A stretch of DNA of 63,397 nucleotides from Rhizobiales bacterium CCH10-E5. Its GTDB lineage: Bacteria > Pseudomonadota > Alphaproteobacteria > Rhizobiales > Beijerinckiaceae. Shown piece after piece: positions 37,084 through 46,485 of this stretch. The notes under the pieces are model-generated. The model saw nothing but the letters and a program-made list of their open reading frames with translations. It was not told the DNA's origin and made no database searches. The stretch covers positions 1-63,397 of the forward strand of contig LSIG01000024.1 in the NCBI GenBank assembly GCA_001556125.1, written 5' to 3'. Positions within the stretch are counted from its first letter, which is position 1; each line of letters starts with the position of its first letter. Made by a program: the position numbers and the translations under genes.

Positions 37084-38871
37084 TCAGGCCCGGTACCAGG
37101 CCGCGATGTTCCAGCTGTCGACGTCCCAGCCGCTGTGGTCGTGCATCAGGTTGGTCGCCGCAGCGGCGACGCGGGTGCGCGAGAGCAGCGGCAGAATGAC
37201 ATGCGCCTCGCAGAAGATCTCGTTGACCTTGATCAGCAGCGCGGCGCGCTTGTCGGGGTCAAGTTCCTTCTGGGCCGCCCGGTAGGCCTCGTCCGCCGCC
37301 GGGTCGGAGTAGCGCGAGACGTTGCGGCCGAGCCACTTGTTCTCCTTGTTGGCGATCTCCCACGACACGAACTGGTTGAGGAAGCGCTCCGGATCGGGCT
37401 GCGGCTGCGTGGTCGTGTACATCTCCATGTCGACATAGAGCTTGGTGTAGGTGTCGGGGTTGGCCACGTCGGAGGAGAAGAACACCGAGGCGGTGACCGA
37501 CTTCAGCTCGAGGTCGATGCCGGCGCGCTGGCAGGCCTGCTTGATGATCTGCTGGGTCTTCTGGCGCGGCGCGTTGATCGACGTCTGGTAGACGTATTTG
37601 AGCTTCTTGCCGTCCTTCTCGCGGATGCCGTCGGAGCCGCGCTTGTAGCCGGCCTCGTCCAGGATCTTGTTCGCCTTGTCGATGTTGAACTCGTATTTGA
37701 GCTTGGTCGACTTGAACTTGGCCGGCTGATTCACGAAGCTCGCCGTGGCAATGCCGCCGCGGCCATAGATGAACTTCTGGATCGAGTCGCGGTCGATCAG
37801 CAGGTTGATCGCCTCGCGCACCTTCGGGTCCGACAGGGTCGGATGCTTGGTCTTGACGCTGGAGCGCTCGCCATCGACCTCGGTCCACGGATCGGTGGTG
37901 TTGAGAATGATGAACTCGATGTCGCCCGACACCACGGCGCTGATCTTGCCGCGGCCGCCGGTCTCCATGCGCTTGAGGACCTCGTCCTCGACCTGGAGGT
38001 TCCAGGCGTAGTCGTATTCGCCGGTCTGCAGCACGGCACGCGCCGCCGAGACGGCGTCACCACCGCCCTTGATCTCGAGCGTGTCGAAATGCGGCTGGTT
38101 GGCGATGTGGTAATCGGGATTGCGCTCGCCGGTCAGGATGTCGCCCGGCTTGAACTCGGTGAACTTGTAGGGGCCGGTGCCGACCGGCTTGAGGTTGGCC
38201 GGAGCCTCGCGCGACTTGGCGCCCTTGTACTCGGCGAAATGGTGCTTCGGCAGGATCTGGCCGACGGTGCCGACGAAGGGGTCGGCCCAGAACGGCGTCG
38301 GCTCCTTGAAGATCACCTTGACCGTCAGGTCGTTGACCTTCTCGACCTTGATGTCCTTGTAGGAGCCGGTGGTGTAGGCGGCGGTCGCCGGATCGGCGGC
38401 ATATTCCCAGGTGAAGACGACGTCGTCGGCGGTGAAGGGCTTGCCGTCATGCCACTTGACGTTCGGCTTCAGCTTCCAGGTCACTTCCTTGCCGTCGGCC
38501 GAAAGGCCGCCATTGGCCTTCGAGGGAACCTCGGCCGCCAGGCAGGGGATGAGGTTGCCTTCCTTGTCCCAGCCGGCGAGCGGCTCGAAGAAGACGCGCG
38601 AGGCGATCTGGTCCTTGGTGCCCGAGGCGAAATGCGGGTTCAGCAGCGTCGGTGCCTGCCAGAGCAGCACCTTCAGCGGCCCGCCGCCGCCGGCCTTGGT
38701 CGGCTTGTAGGGCAGGGTGGCGTTGGCCATGGCGACGCCGTTGAAGGCCAGCAGCTGATTGGCGAAGGGCGCGGCCACGCCGACCGCAGCCGCTTTCTTC
38801 AGGAAGGAGCGCCGCGACAGGGCACCTTCCTTCACGCGGGCGATCAGATGGCCCAGATCCTGGTCTTTCAT
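37084..38871 (-). CDS. Peptide-type ABC transporter substrate-binding protein
   Basis: The 595-aa family-5 solute-binding protein has a twin-arginine-like signal (RRSFLKKAAAVGVAAP) after a 19-residue lead, then the DppA-type core: AGWDKEGNLIPCLAAEVPSK, WKLKPNVKWHDGKPFTADDV, NTTDPWTEV and SDPKVREAINLLIDRDSIQK. It binds the ligand in the periplasm and delivers it to the permeases. It is the first gene of a four-gene operon. The twin-arginine signal implies folding before export. Ligand identity (peptide, nickel complex, opine) cannot be told from the sequence. Confidence 0.93.
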   Translation of the reverse strand: MKDQDLGHLIARVKEGALSRRSFLKKAAAVGVAAPFANQLLAFNGVAMANATLPYKPTKAGGGGPLKVLLWQAPTLLNPHFASGTKDQIASRVFFEPLAGWDKEGNLIPCLAAEVPSKANGGLSADGKEVTWKLKPNVKWHDGKPFTADDVVFTWEYAADPATAAYTTGSYKDIKVEKVNDLTVKVIFKEPTPFWADPFVGTVGQILPKHHFAEYKGAKSREAPANLKPVGTGPYKFTEFKPGDILTGERNPDYHIANQPHFDTLEIKGGGDAVSAARAVLQTGEYDYAWNLQVEDEVLKRMETGGRGKISAVVSGDIEFIILNTTDPWTEVDGERSSVKTKHPTLSDPKVREAINLLIDRDSIQKFIYGRGGIATASFVNQPAKFKSTKLKYEFNIDKANKILDEAGYKRGSDGIREKDGKKLKYVYQTSINAPRQKTQQIIKQACQRAGIDLELKSVTASVFFSSDVANPDTYTKLYVDMEMYTTTQPQPDPERFLNQFVSWEIANKENKWLGRNVSRYSDPAADEAYRAAQKELDPDKRAALLIKVNEIFCEAHVILPLLSRTRVAAAATNLMHDHSGWDVDSWNIAAWYRA

Positions 38872-39082
38872 GCGAAGTCTCCACTCGTAGCGCGTTGACG
38901 GCCGTTCGACGCTTTTTGCGCCGTTCTCCCTCTCGGTCGGCCCTCAGCAAGCCATGTGCCAACGAAAGCGTCAACTGTGCAGCGCAGGGCGAATCTGCGT
39001 GCGCCGCAGGGCCGGCTTCTCAGCCCGAACACATTTGATCGATTGTGTCCTCGGCGACCTCTTGCTCGCAAGTTTATGCGGA

Positions 39083-39946
39083 CTAATCGGGGAAGACGAC
39101 GGTTTTCTTTCCATTGAGGATAACCCGGTCTTCCAGATGGTGCAGCACGGCACGCGCCAGCACGCGCCGCTCGATGTCGCGACCCTTGCGCACCAGATCC
39201 TCCGGCCTGTCGCGATGCGAGATGCGTTCGACGTCCTGCTCGATGATCGGCCCCTCATCGAGGTCAGGCGTCACGTAATGGGCGGTCGCTCCGATGAGTT
39301 TCACGCCACGCTCATGAGCCTGGTGATAGGGCTTGGCGCCCTTGAAGCCGGGCAGGAAGGAGTGATGAATATTGATGCAGCGGCCATGGAGCTTGGCCGA
39401 AAAACCGTCCGACAGGATTTGCATGTAGCGCGCCAGCACGACGAGGTCGGTGCGGGTCTCCTGGATCAGGCGCCAGATCTCGGCCTCCTGCTCCATCTTG
39501 GTCTCGCGCGTCACTGGCATGTGGAGGAACGGCAGGTCGCCGATGTCAGTGGAGGCGATGTGCTCGCGCCCATGGTTCGAGACGATGGCCGTCACCTCCA
39601 TCGGCAATTCGCCGATCCGCCAGCGATAGAGCAGATCGCTCAGGCAGTGGTCGAATTTCGAGACCAACAGCATCACGCGCTTTTTCGTCGCACGCTCCCG
39701 CAACGAGACCTTCATGCCGAAACGCTGGGCGAGATCGGCGACCGAGGCGGCGATGGCTCCGTGCGGCGGGCTCTCCTCCAGCCTGGCGAAAACGACGCGC
39801 ATGAAGAAGCGGCCGGTTTCGACATCATCGAACTGCTGGGCGTCGAGGATGTTGCAGTTCGCCTCGAACAGCAGGGTCGAAACGGCGGCGACGATGCCGG
39901 GGCGGTCGGGGCAGGACAGGGTCAGGATGGCGGTGCGATCGGACAT
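39083..39946 (-). CDS. purU: Formyltetrahydrofolate deformylase
   Basis: The 287-aa enzyme hydrolyses 10-formyl-THF to formate and THF, balancing one-carbon folates. An N-terminal ACT domain starts [17 protein letters not shown]. The C-terminal formyltransferase-type domain includes [10 protein letters not shown], the substrate loop [20 protein letters not shown] and [18 protein letters not shown], with the catalytic Asn-His-Asp set present. The start is the ATG at 39946; the longer frame covers promoter sequence. It stands alone on the minus strand and its 3' end faces the promoter of the peptide operon. Confidence 0.95.
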   Translation of the reverse strand: MSDRTAILTLSCPDRPGIVAAVSTLLFEANCNILDAQQFDDVETGRFFMRVVFARLEESPPHGAIAASVADLAQRFGMKVSLRERATKKRVMLLVSKFDHCLSDLLYRWRIGELPMEVTAIVSNHGREHIASTDIGDLPFLHMPVTRETKMEQEAEIWRLIQETRTDLVVLARYMQILSDGFSAKLHGRCINIHHSFLPGFKGAKPYHQAHERGVKLIGATAHYVTPDLDEGPIIEQDVERISHRDRPEDLVRKGRDIERRVLARAVLHHLEDRVILNGKKTVVFPD

Positions 39947-40326
39947 GGCGGATGCCGCCGGCTGGCGGCCCTCTCGGATCAAGACGGGAACGGGATGGCG
40001 GATCGGACGGGCGCGCGACGCGCTGCCGTCAACCTCGGCCGGAGATGCGCGAAGCCGCGGTCGGCCGCTGGCGAACGGGCACCGCCACGGGCATGAAGCC
40101 GGGTCTGGTGATGCAGGCTGGCATCGGGCGCAATCGCCGTCTTTCGGATCCGTGTGTCGGATGGTCAGCACGCTCGAAAGCCGCTGCTCTTGTCAAGCGG
40201 CGGCCATGCCGCGGCCCGGCCCTCCCGCTGCACACGCTTGACGACGCAGGCTCAAAAATGGAATGCATGTTCCATAAGAGACGATAAATCAAAAAAACGT
40301 GCCATTGACGTCGGGGAGCGTTCGAG
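39947..40326. other. Long divergent intergenic region between purU and the SDR gene
   Basis: The 380 nt hold no gene I can support. On the minus strand a TTGACA lies at 40191-40196, a possible -35 for purU without a clear -10. On the plus side an AT-rich segment with an inverted repeat at 40258-40275 precedes the SDR start. Confidence 0.5.
40258..40275 (+). promoter_or_regulatory. Inverted-repeat operator candidate for the SDR-dehydrogenase-phosphatase-ABC block
   Basis: ATGGAA-TGCATG-TTCCAT, 6-bp perfect arms in an AT-rich patch, about 55 nt before the SDR start and next to TTGACG (40238-40243). TGGAA-spaced palindromes are typical of IclR-type and similar repressors of catabolic genes. No regulator gene is adjacent, so the factor is unknown. 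Confidence 0.5.
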
Positions 40327-41127
40327 GTGCCGGAAATCCAGTCGCAGAGCGGCGCTCTCACCGGCAAGGTCGCCATCGTCACCGGCGCCAGCCAGGGGTT
40401 GGGCGAGGCGGTCGCGCGCGAACTGGTGGCGCGCGGGCTTTCGGGCCTGATCCTCACCGGCCGCAACGGCGAGCGCGGCGAAGCCGTGGCGGCCAGCCTG
40501 AAGGCGGCCGGCTGCGACGTCCGCTTCCACGCGGCCGACCTCGCCGAACTCGCGGCGGTGAAGGGCGTCGTCCCGGCGGCCGAGCGCGCCTTCGGCCGGC
40601 TCGACATCCTCGTCAATGCGGCGGGCGACACCGACCGCGGCACCATCTTCGACACCTCGCCCGAGCTCTACGAGCGGGTGATGGCGGTCAATCTGCGCGC
40701 GCCCTTCTTTCTCATCCAGGACGCCGCCGAGCTGATGCGGCGCCAGGGCATCGCTGGGTCGATCGTCAACATCCAGTCGATGTCGGCCCATGGCGGCCAG
40801 CCATTCCTGAGCGCCTACAGCGTCTCGAAGGGCGCGCTCGCGACGCTGACCCGCAACGCGGCCTATGGGCTGCTGCCGCACCGCATCCGCGTCAACGGCC
40901 TCAACATCGGCTGGATGGCGACGCCGGGCGAGGATGCGGTCATGCGTCGCCACCATGGCGCGCAGGATGGCTGGCTGGAGCAGGCAGCCGCGGGGCAGCC
41001 CTTCGGCCGCCTGGTCGATCCGCGCGAGGTGGCGCGTGCGGTGGCCTATCTGGCCTCGGAGGAATCCGGGCTGATGACCGGCTCCAACATCGATTTCGAC
41101 CAGACGATTCTCGGCGCCCATGATTGA
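40327..41127 (+). CDS. Short-chain dehydrogenase/reductase (SDR)
   Basis: The 266-aa protein is a classical SDR: VTGASQGLGEAVARELVARG for cofactor binding, LVNAAGD, SMSAHGG for the catalytic Ser and YSVSKGAL for Tyr and Lys. The NNAG-like motif reads VNAAG. Such enzymes oxidise a secondary alcohol or reduce a carbonyl with NAD(P). GTG start with GGGAG 8 nt upstream. It opens a plus-strand block with a Gfo/Idh/MocA dehydrogenase and an inositol-monophosphatase-type enzyme, which suggests a polyol, cyclitol or sugar substrate. Confidence 0.9.
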   Translation: MPEIQSQSGALTGKVAIVTGASQGLGEAVARELVARGLSGLILTGRNGERGEAVAASLKAAGCDVRFHAADLAELAAVKGVVPAAERAFGRLDILVNAAGDTDRGTIFDTSPELYERVMAVNLRAPFFLIQDAAELMRRQGIAGSIVNIQSMSAHGGQPFLSAYSVSKGALATLTRNAAYGLLPHRIRVNGLNIGWMATPGEDAVMRRHHGAQDGWLEQAAAGQPFGRLVDPREVARAVAYLASEESGLMTGSNIDFDQTILGAHD

Positions 41128-41184
41128 CATCGCCGCCGACGGGACTACGGCCCGCCTCAGGCTCCTGACAGGACGACAGACGAG

Positions 41185-42207
41185 ATGACGACGCGAGTGC
41201 CAAAGATGCGGGTGGGATTGCTGGGGGCGGGCCGGATCGGCCGCATCCATGGGCTGAACGTGGCGGCGCGGGCCGATGCGGAACTCGCGGCGGTGACGGA
41301 TGCCGTGCCGGCGGCCGCCGCCGCGCTGGCTGCCGAGACGGGCGCGAAGGCGACGAGCACGGAGGCCATCCTCTCGGATGCCGGCATCGACGCCATCCTG
41401 ATCTGCACCCCGACCGACACCCATGCCGATCTGATCGAGGCCGCTGTATCTGCCGGCAAGGCCGTGTTCTGCGAGAAGCCGGTCGATCTCGACGCCGCCC
41501 GCATCCGCCGCTGCCTCGCCACGGTGGAGGCCTCCGGTCGGCCGCTGATGATCGGCTTCAACCGCCGCTTCGACCCGAGCTTCGCCGCGCTCGAACGCCG
41601 GCTGCGGGCAGGCGAAGCCGGCGCCGTCGAGATCGTCAGCGTGATCTCGCGCGATCCCTCGCCGCCGCCGGTAGAGTATGTGAAGCGCTCGGGCGGGCTC
41701 TTCCGCGACATGATGATCCATGATTTCGACATGGCCCGCTTCCTCCTGGCCGAGGAGCCGGTCGAGGTCTTCGCGCTGGGTTCGGCGCTGGTCGATCCCG
41801 CCATCGGCCGGGCCGGCGACGTCGACACCGCCGCCGTGCTGATGAAGACCGCGTCCGGCAAGATCGCGCAGATCTCGAACTCGCGCCGCGCCACCTACGG
41901 CTACGACCAGCGCATCGAGGTCAATGGTTCGCTGGGCATGCTGCGCGCCGGCAACATCCACGAGACGACCGTCGAAAGCGCGACCGGCAGCGGTTTCCGC
42001 GCCGACCCGGTCCAGAACTTCTTCCTCGAGCGCTATGCCGCCGCCTACCGCGCGGAACTCGACGCCTTCTTCACCGCCTGCCGCGGCGGCGTCGCGCCGA
42101 CACCGTCCGGCCTCGACGGGCTGAAGGCACAGATCCTCGCCGATGCGGCGACGGAATCGGCCCGCACCGGCAAGCCCGTCACGGTCGATCTGGAGGCCGC
42201 CCGATGA
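41185..42207 (+). CDS. iolG: Gfo/Idh/MocA-family dehydrogenase, myo-inositol 2-dehydrogenase-like
   Basis: The 340-aa protein has the nucleotide-binding VGLLGAGRIGRIHG, the catalytic Lys in CEKPVDLD and the Asp/His region RDMMIHDFDMARF, as in IolG-type inositol 2-dehydrogenases. It would oxidise a cyclitol or sugar using NAD. No other iol genes (iolB, C, D, E) are present, so the substrate may not be myo-inositol. Its TGA overlaps the next start as ATGA. The gene symbol is by resemblance and less sure than the family. Confidence 0.75.
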   Translation: MTTRVPKMRVGLLGAGRIGRIHGLNVAARADAELAAVTDAVPAAAAALAAETGAKATSTEAILSDAGIDAILICTPTDTHADLIEAAVSAGKAVFCEKPVDLDAARIRRCLATVEASGRPLMIGFNRRFDPSFAALERRLRAGEAGAVEIVSVISRDPSPPPVEYVKRSGGLFRDMMIHDFDMARFLLAEEPVEVFALGSALVDPAIGRAGDVDTAAVLMKTASGKIAQISNSRRATYGYDQRIEVNGSLGMLRAGNIHETTVESATGSGFRADPVQNFFLERYAAAYRAELDAFFTACRGGVAPTPSGLDGLKAQILADAATESARTGKPVTVDLEAAR

Positions 42208-42986
42208 CGCCGGCCGAACGCGATCTTCGCTATTATGCGGCGCTCGGCCTCGCCGCCGAGGCGAGCCACCTCGCGCTAGGTTATTTCAGCCGCCGCGAAA
42301 CCCTCGGCACCACCATGAAGGGCGCGCAGGACTGGCTGACCGTCGCGGACGGCAAGGTCGAGGCCTTCCTGCGCGAGCGCCTGTCGCAGCTCTTCCCGCA
42401 GGACACGGTCATCGGCGAGGAAGGCGGCGGCGAGGCCTCCGACGCCGTCTGGATCCTCGATCCGATCGACGGCACCGCCAACTTCGCCCATGGCGACCGC
42501 AACTGGTGCATCTCGATCGGCTTCCTCGTCGACCGCCGCCCCGAGATCGGCGTCGTCGCGGCGCCTGCTCTCGGCGAGCTCTACGCCGCGCGCCGCGGCG
42601 CCGGGGTGACGCTGAACGGCGAGCCGATCAAGGTCTCGGGCGGCAGCGACATCGCCCGGGCCTCGGTCGAGCTCGGCTGGTCGACCCGCGTTCCCGCCGA
42701 GCGCTATGTCGAGATCATCGGGCGCTGCTACGGGGCCGGGGCCGCCGTGCGGCGGGCCGGCTCCGGCACGCTCGGGCTCTGCCATGTCGCGAACGGCGCG
42801 AGCGACGCCTATGCCGAGCTGCACATCAACGCCTGGGACGTCGCCGCCGGCATCGTCATCGCGGGCGAGGCGGGCGCGCAGATCAACGACTTCTTCGCCG
42901 GCGAGGGATTGTCGAAGGGCAATCCCATCCTCTGCTGCACGCCCGGACTAGCGGCGCCGCTAAGGGACATCACCGGAATCGCTTAG
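42204..42986 (+). CDS. Inositol-monophosphatase-family phosphatase
   Basis: The 260-aa enzyme has the full IMPase metal signature: GEEGGGEA for the Glu, WILDPIDGTANFAHG for the Asp-x-Asp-Gly-Thr, and INAWDVAAGIVIAGEAG near the C-terminus. It removes phosphate from a sugar or inositol phosphate using Mg2+. Members also include histidinol phosphatase and FBPase-like enzymes. The ATG overlaps the iolG-like stop (ATGA), so the two are coupled and likely act on the same metabolite, which is then passed between phosphatase and dehydrogenase. The ABC transporter genes begin 90 nt downstream. Confidence 0.9.
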   Translation: MTPAERDLRYYAALGLAAEASHLALGYFSRRETLGTTMKGAQDWLTVADGKVEAFLRERLSQLFPQDTVIGEEGGGEASDAVWILDPIDGTANFAHGDRNWCISIGFLVDRRPEIGVVAAPALGELYAARRGAGVTLNGEPIKVSGGSDIARASVELGWSTRVPAERYVEIIGRCYGAGAAVRRAGSGTLGLCHVANGASDAYAELHINAWDVAAGIVIAGEAGAQINDFFAGEGLSKGNPILCCTPGLAAPLRDITGIA

Positions 42987-43076
42987 CCGGCGGTCAATGC
43001 GATTGATCTTTGCACCCAAGTCGTCTCAGTTTCACGATAACCGGCAAAAAGCCGGACACCATCCAGGGAGGTCATC

Positions 43077-44114
43077 ATGAAGATCAGGTCATGGTTCAAG
43101 ACGGGGCTTTTCGCCGCGGCGGCGGGTGTCGCCCTGTCGGCGGGCGCCGCACAGGCGCAGGGTTCGCTCGTCATGTATTGCGGCGTTCAGGAGGAATGGT
43201 GCCGCGCCATGTCGAACGCCTTCGAGAAGGAGACCGGCATCAAGGTCGCGATGACCCGGAAATCGGCGGGCGAGATCTATGCCCAGCTCAAGGCGGAATC
43301 GTCCAATCCGCGCGGCGACATCTGGTGGGGCGGCACGGGCGACCCGCATCTCCAGGCCGCCGAGGAGGGGCTGACGCAGGAATACACCTCGCCGGCGAAC
43401 AAGGACCTGCACGACTGGGCGCTGAACCAGTGGACGGCCGCCAAGCAGCGCTCGATCGGGATCTATGCCGGCGCGCTGGGCTTCGGCTTCAACACCGAGC
43501 AGATCAAGTCGAAGGGCATTCCCGAGCCGAAATGCTGGGCCGATCTGCTCAATACCAAGCTCAAGGACGACGTGCAGGTCGCCGATCCCAATTCCTCGGG
43601 CACGGCCTATAATCTGCTCGCCACCGTCATCCAGCTGATGGGCGAGGACAAGGGCTTCGAATATCTCAAGGCCCTGCACAAGAACGTCAGCCAGTACACC
43701 AAGTCCGGCGCCGCCCCCGCCAAGGCGGCGAGCCTCGGCGAGACTGCGGTCGGCATCGTCTTCATCCACGACGCGGTCGTCTTCGCGGTCCAGGGCGATC
43801 CGATCAAGCCGGTCGCCCCCTGCGAGGGCACGGGCTACGAAATCGGCTCGATGTCGATCGTCAAGGGCGCGCGCAATCTCGAGAACGCCAAGAAGTTCTA
43901 TGACTGGGCCCTGACCCCGGCCGCCCAGGCGCTCGCCGCCCCGGCCAAGTCCTACCAGGTGCCGTCGAACAAGAACGCCCCCGTGCCGCCGCAGTCGCCG
44001 AAGATGAGCGAGATGAAGCTCATCAACTACGACTTCGTGAAATACGGCTCCTCGGCCGAGCGCACGCGCCTGCTCGCCAAATGGGACAAGGAAGTGAAGG
44101 CGCTGCCGAAGTAA
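43077..44114 (+). CDS. FbpA/AfuA-family ABC transporter substrate-binding protein
   Basis: The 345-aa periplasmic protein has a Sec signal (about 1-27 ending in AAQAQ) and the family core VADPNSSGTAYNLLATVIQL, HKNVSQYTKSGAAPA and FIHDAVVF followed by PCEGTGYEIGSMSIVKG. The family is commonly annotated as iron-binding. I see no tandem Tyr pair of the kind that binds Fe3+ in FbpA, while the HD and GTGYE segments recall AfuA, which binds hexose 6-phosphates in Actinobacillus. A phosphorylated-sugar ligand would fit the neighbouring phosphatase and dehydrogenases. The ribosome site GGGAGGTCATC is strong. Confidence 0.8.
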   Translation: MKIRSWFKTGLFAAAAGVALSAGAAQAQGSLVMYCGVQEEWCRAMSNAFEKETGIKVAMTRKSAGEIYAQLKAESSNPRGDIWWGGTGDPHLQAAEEGLTQEYTSPANKDLHDWALNQWTAAKQRSIGIYAGALGFGFNTEQIKSKGIPEPKCWADLLNTKLKDDVQVADPNSSGTAYNLLATVIQLMGEDKGFEYLKALHKNVSQYTKSGAAPAKAASLGETAVGIVFIHDAVVFAVQGDPIKPVAPCEGTGYEIGSMSIVKGARNLENAKKFYDWALTPAAQALAAPAKSYQVPSNKNAPVPPQSPKMSEMKLINYDFVKYGSSAERTRLLAKWDKEVKALPK

Positions 44115-44147
44115 GTCGCTTCTGCAGCTCGATATCCTGAACCATCG

Positions 44148-44177
44148 CCGTGATCCCGGGCAGACCCGGGATCACGG
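44148..44177 (+). other. Intercistronic stem-loop between binding protein and permease genes
   Basis: A 13-bp perfect stem CCGTGATCCCGGG / CCCGGGATCACGG with a CAGA loop. There is no U-tract, so it is more likely an mRNA-stabilising or attenuation hairpin that favours the binding-protein message than a full terminator. The GATCCCGGG arm recalls the palindromic repeats elsewhere in the window. Confidence 0.7.
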
Positions 44178-44253
44178 TGAGGTCCGGAGCCAAACGACAA
44201 ACAGGGCCAAAAAGAGCCGGGCGAGCCGGTCAGGCCGATTGGGGTGAGGGGAC

Positions 44254-46470
44254 TTGGCAAGGATGCGCGCCACCACGAAGCTCGTGCTCCTGCTCGGCTG
44301 GCTCGGCTATGCCGTGCTGCCCTGGTATTTCGTCGAGGGCATGAGCCTGACGCGGCTGGGCTGGGCGGCCGGCTATCCGTTCGGCAAGGCCGGCAGCGCG
44401 CTCGCGCTCGGCCTGTCGGGCCAGGCGCCCTGGCTGCTCTGGATCGGTGCGGCGCTGGCAGGCGCGACCGCTTTCGTCGCCAGCCGCGATGCGTCACGCA
44501 CCGCGACCGCGCTCGTCTGGGCCGGGGCCCTCGGCCTCGCCCTTCTCTTCGCGCAGGGCTTCGCCATTGGCCTCCAGGGCCAGGGCATGCCCTGGCTCGC
44601 CTCGCTGCTCGGCGGGGCCGGCGGCATCCAGCGCGGCATGGGCGGCGGCGCCTTCATCACCATCGTGGCGCTGTTGCTGCTGCTCTGCCACGGCCTCGCC
44701 TATCGCGGCATCTGCCGCGGCGACCTGTTCACCACCTCCTCGATCGGCATCATCATCCTGCTGATCGGGCTGTTCATCTTCTACCCGGTCTCGACGATCC
44801 TGCGCAGCGCCCTGCTCGATCAGGCGGGCGCCTTCGCTCCGGCCGCCTTCCTCGCGCGCTTCTTCGATTCCTCGATCTGGGGGCTGGGCTGCCTCACGGC
44901 CAACGTCAATTGCGGCGTCGCCTGGAACACGCTGGTGCTGGCGGTGCTCTGCGGCGTCATCACCACTCTGCTCGGCCTCGCCTGCGCCCTCCTGATCCTG
45001 CGCACCGGCATGCCCGGCAAGCGCGTCATGCGGGCGCTGACGGTGCTGCCGATCATCACCCCGCCCTTCGTCATCGGCCTCGCCCTGATCCTGCTCTTCG
45101 GCCGTGCCGGCGTGGTCTCGACCTTCCTCTACGAATGGTTCGACGTGCCGCGCTCGCGCTGGCTCTATGGCCTGCCCGGCGTGCTGCTGGCGCAGGTTCT
45201 AGCCTTCGCGCCGATCGCCTTCCTCGTCCTGATCGGCGTGGTGCAGGGCATCTCCCCCAGCCTCGAGGAGGCCTCACAGACGCTCGGCGCCAAGCGCTGG
45301 CAGACCTTCCGCACCGTGACCTGGCCGCTGCTGAAGCCCGGCATCGCCAATGCCTTCCTGCTCGGCTTCGTCGAGAGCATGGCGGATTTCGGCAATCCGC
45401 TCGTGCTCGGCGGCAATTTCGAGGTCCTCTCGACCAAGATCTTCTTCGCGGTCGTCGGCGCGGCCTACAACCAGGGCCAGGCGGCGGTGCTCGCCATCAT
45501 CCTGCTCGCCTTCACGCTCGGCGCCTTCTGGGTGCAGCAGCGCTGGCTCGGCGGCAAATCCTACACGACCGTCACCGGCAAGGGCGATGCCGGCCTGCCG
45601 ACCCCGCTGCCGCGCCGCATCACCTGGCTCGCGGCGGCCGCGATCGTGCCCTGGGTCGCGCTGACCTTCGTGATCTATCTCGTCATCCTGGTCGGCGGCT
45701 TCGTGAAATCGATGGGCCGCAACCACACCCCGACGCTGGAGCACTACGCCACCGGCTTCGCGATCGACTTCAGCAACGGCATCTACTTTCAGGGCTCGGC
45801 CTGGGATTCCTTCTTCACGACCGTCAAGGTCGCGGCGATCTCGGCGCCCCTGACCGCGATCATCGGCCTGCTCACGGCCTATCTGCTGACCCGCCAGCGC
45901 TTCGCCGGGCGCAGCACGCTCGAATTCGCGACGATGCTCTCCTTCGCCATTCCCGGCACGGTGCTGGGCGTGGCCTATATCCTGGCCTTCAACGTGCCGC
46001 CGATCGAGATCACGGGCACAGGGCTGATCCTCGTCATCGCCTTCGTCTTCCGCAACATGCCCGTCGGCGTCCGCTCCGGCATCGCCGGCCTGTCGCAGAT
46101 CGACAAGAGCCTGGACGAGGCCTCGACCACGCTGCGCGCCCGCAGCTTCACCACGCTCTGGCGCGTCGTGCTGCCGCTGCTGCGGCCGGCGCTGGTCTCG
46201 GCGCTGGTCTATTCCTTCGTGCGCTCGATGACCGCGGTCAGCGCGGTGATCTTCCTCGTCTCGGCCGAATACAACCTCGCCACCGCCTATATCGTCGGGC
46301 GCGTCGAAGCCGGTGAATTCGGCCTCGCCATCGCCTATTCCTCGGTGCTGATCGTCTTCATGGCGCTGGGAATCGGCCTGATCCAGCTCGGCGTCGGCGA
46401 GCGCAAGCTCGGCCGGCGCGTCCGCGTGGCGGCCTCCGCGGCGCCCACGCCCGCTCCCGCCATCGGATAA
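44254..46470 (+). CDS. Fused double-permease of the FbpB/AfuB type
   Basis: The 738-aa membrane protein carries two BPD-transport permease halves in one chain, each with an EAA-type loop: EEASQTLGAKRWQTFRTVTW in the middle and DEASTTLRARSFTTLWRVV near the end. A long N-terminal region with about five extra helices (residues 1-180) precedes the first half. FbpB/AfuB-type permeases share this doubled layout. It serves the binding protein upstream and the ATPase 15 nt downstream. Confidence 0.88.
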   Translation: MARMRATTKLVLLLGWLGYAVLPWYFVEGMSLTRLGWAAGYPFGKAGSALALGLSGQAPWLLWIGAALAGATAFVASRDASRTATALVWAGALGLALLFAQGFAIGLQGQGMPWLASLLGGAGGIQRGMGGGAFITIVALLLLLCHGLAYRGICRGDLFTTSSIGIIILLIGLFIFYPVSTILRSALLDQAGAFAPAAFLARFFDSSIWGLGCLTANVNCGVAWNTLVLAVLCGVITTLLGLACALLILRTGMPGKRVMRALTVLPIITPPFVIGLALILLFGRAGVVSTFLYEWFDVPRSRWLYGLPGVLLAQVLAFAPIAFLVLIGVVQGISPSLEEASQTLGAKRWQTFRTVTWPLLKPGIANAFLLGFVESMADFGNPLVLGGNFEVLSTKIFFAVVGAAYNQGQAAVLAIILLAFTLGAFWVQQRWLGGKSYTTVTGKGDAGLPTPLPRRITWLAAAAIVPWVALTFVIYLVILVGGFVKSMGRNHTPTLEHYATGFAIDFSNGIYFQGSAWDSFFTTVKVAAISAPLTAIIGLLTAYLLTRQRFAGRSTLEFATMLSFAIPGTVLGVAYILAFNVPPIEITGTGLILVIAFVFRNMPVGVRSGIAGLSQIDKSLDEASTTLRARSFTTLWRVVLPLLRPALVSALVYSFVRSMTAVSAVIFLVSAEYNLATAYIVGRVEAGEFGLAIAYSSVLIVFMALGIGLIQLGVGERKLGRRVRVAASAAPTPAPAIG

Positions 46471-46485
46471 GGATTTTTGCAGATC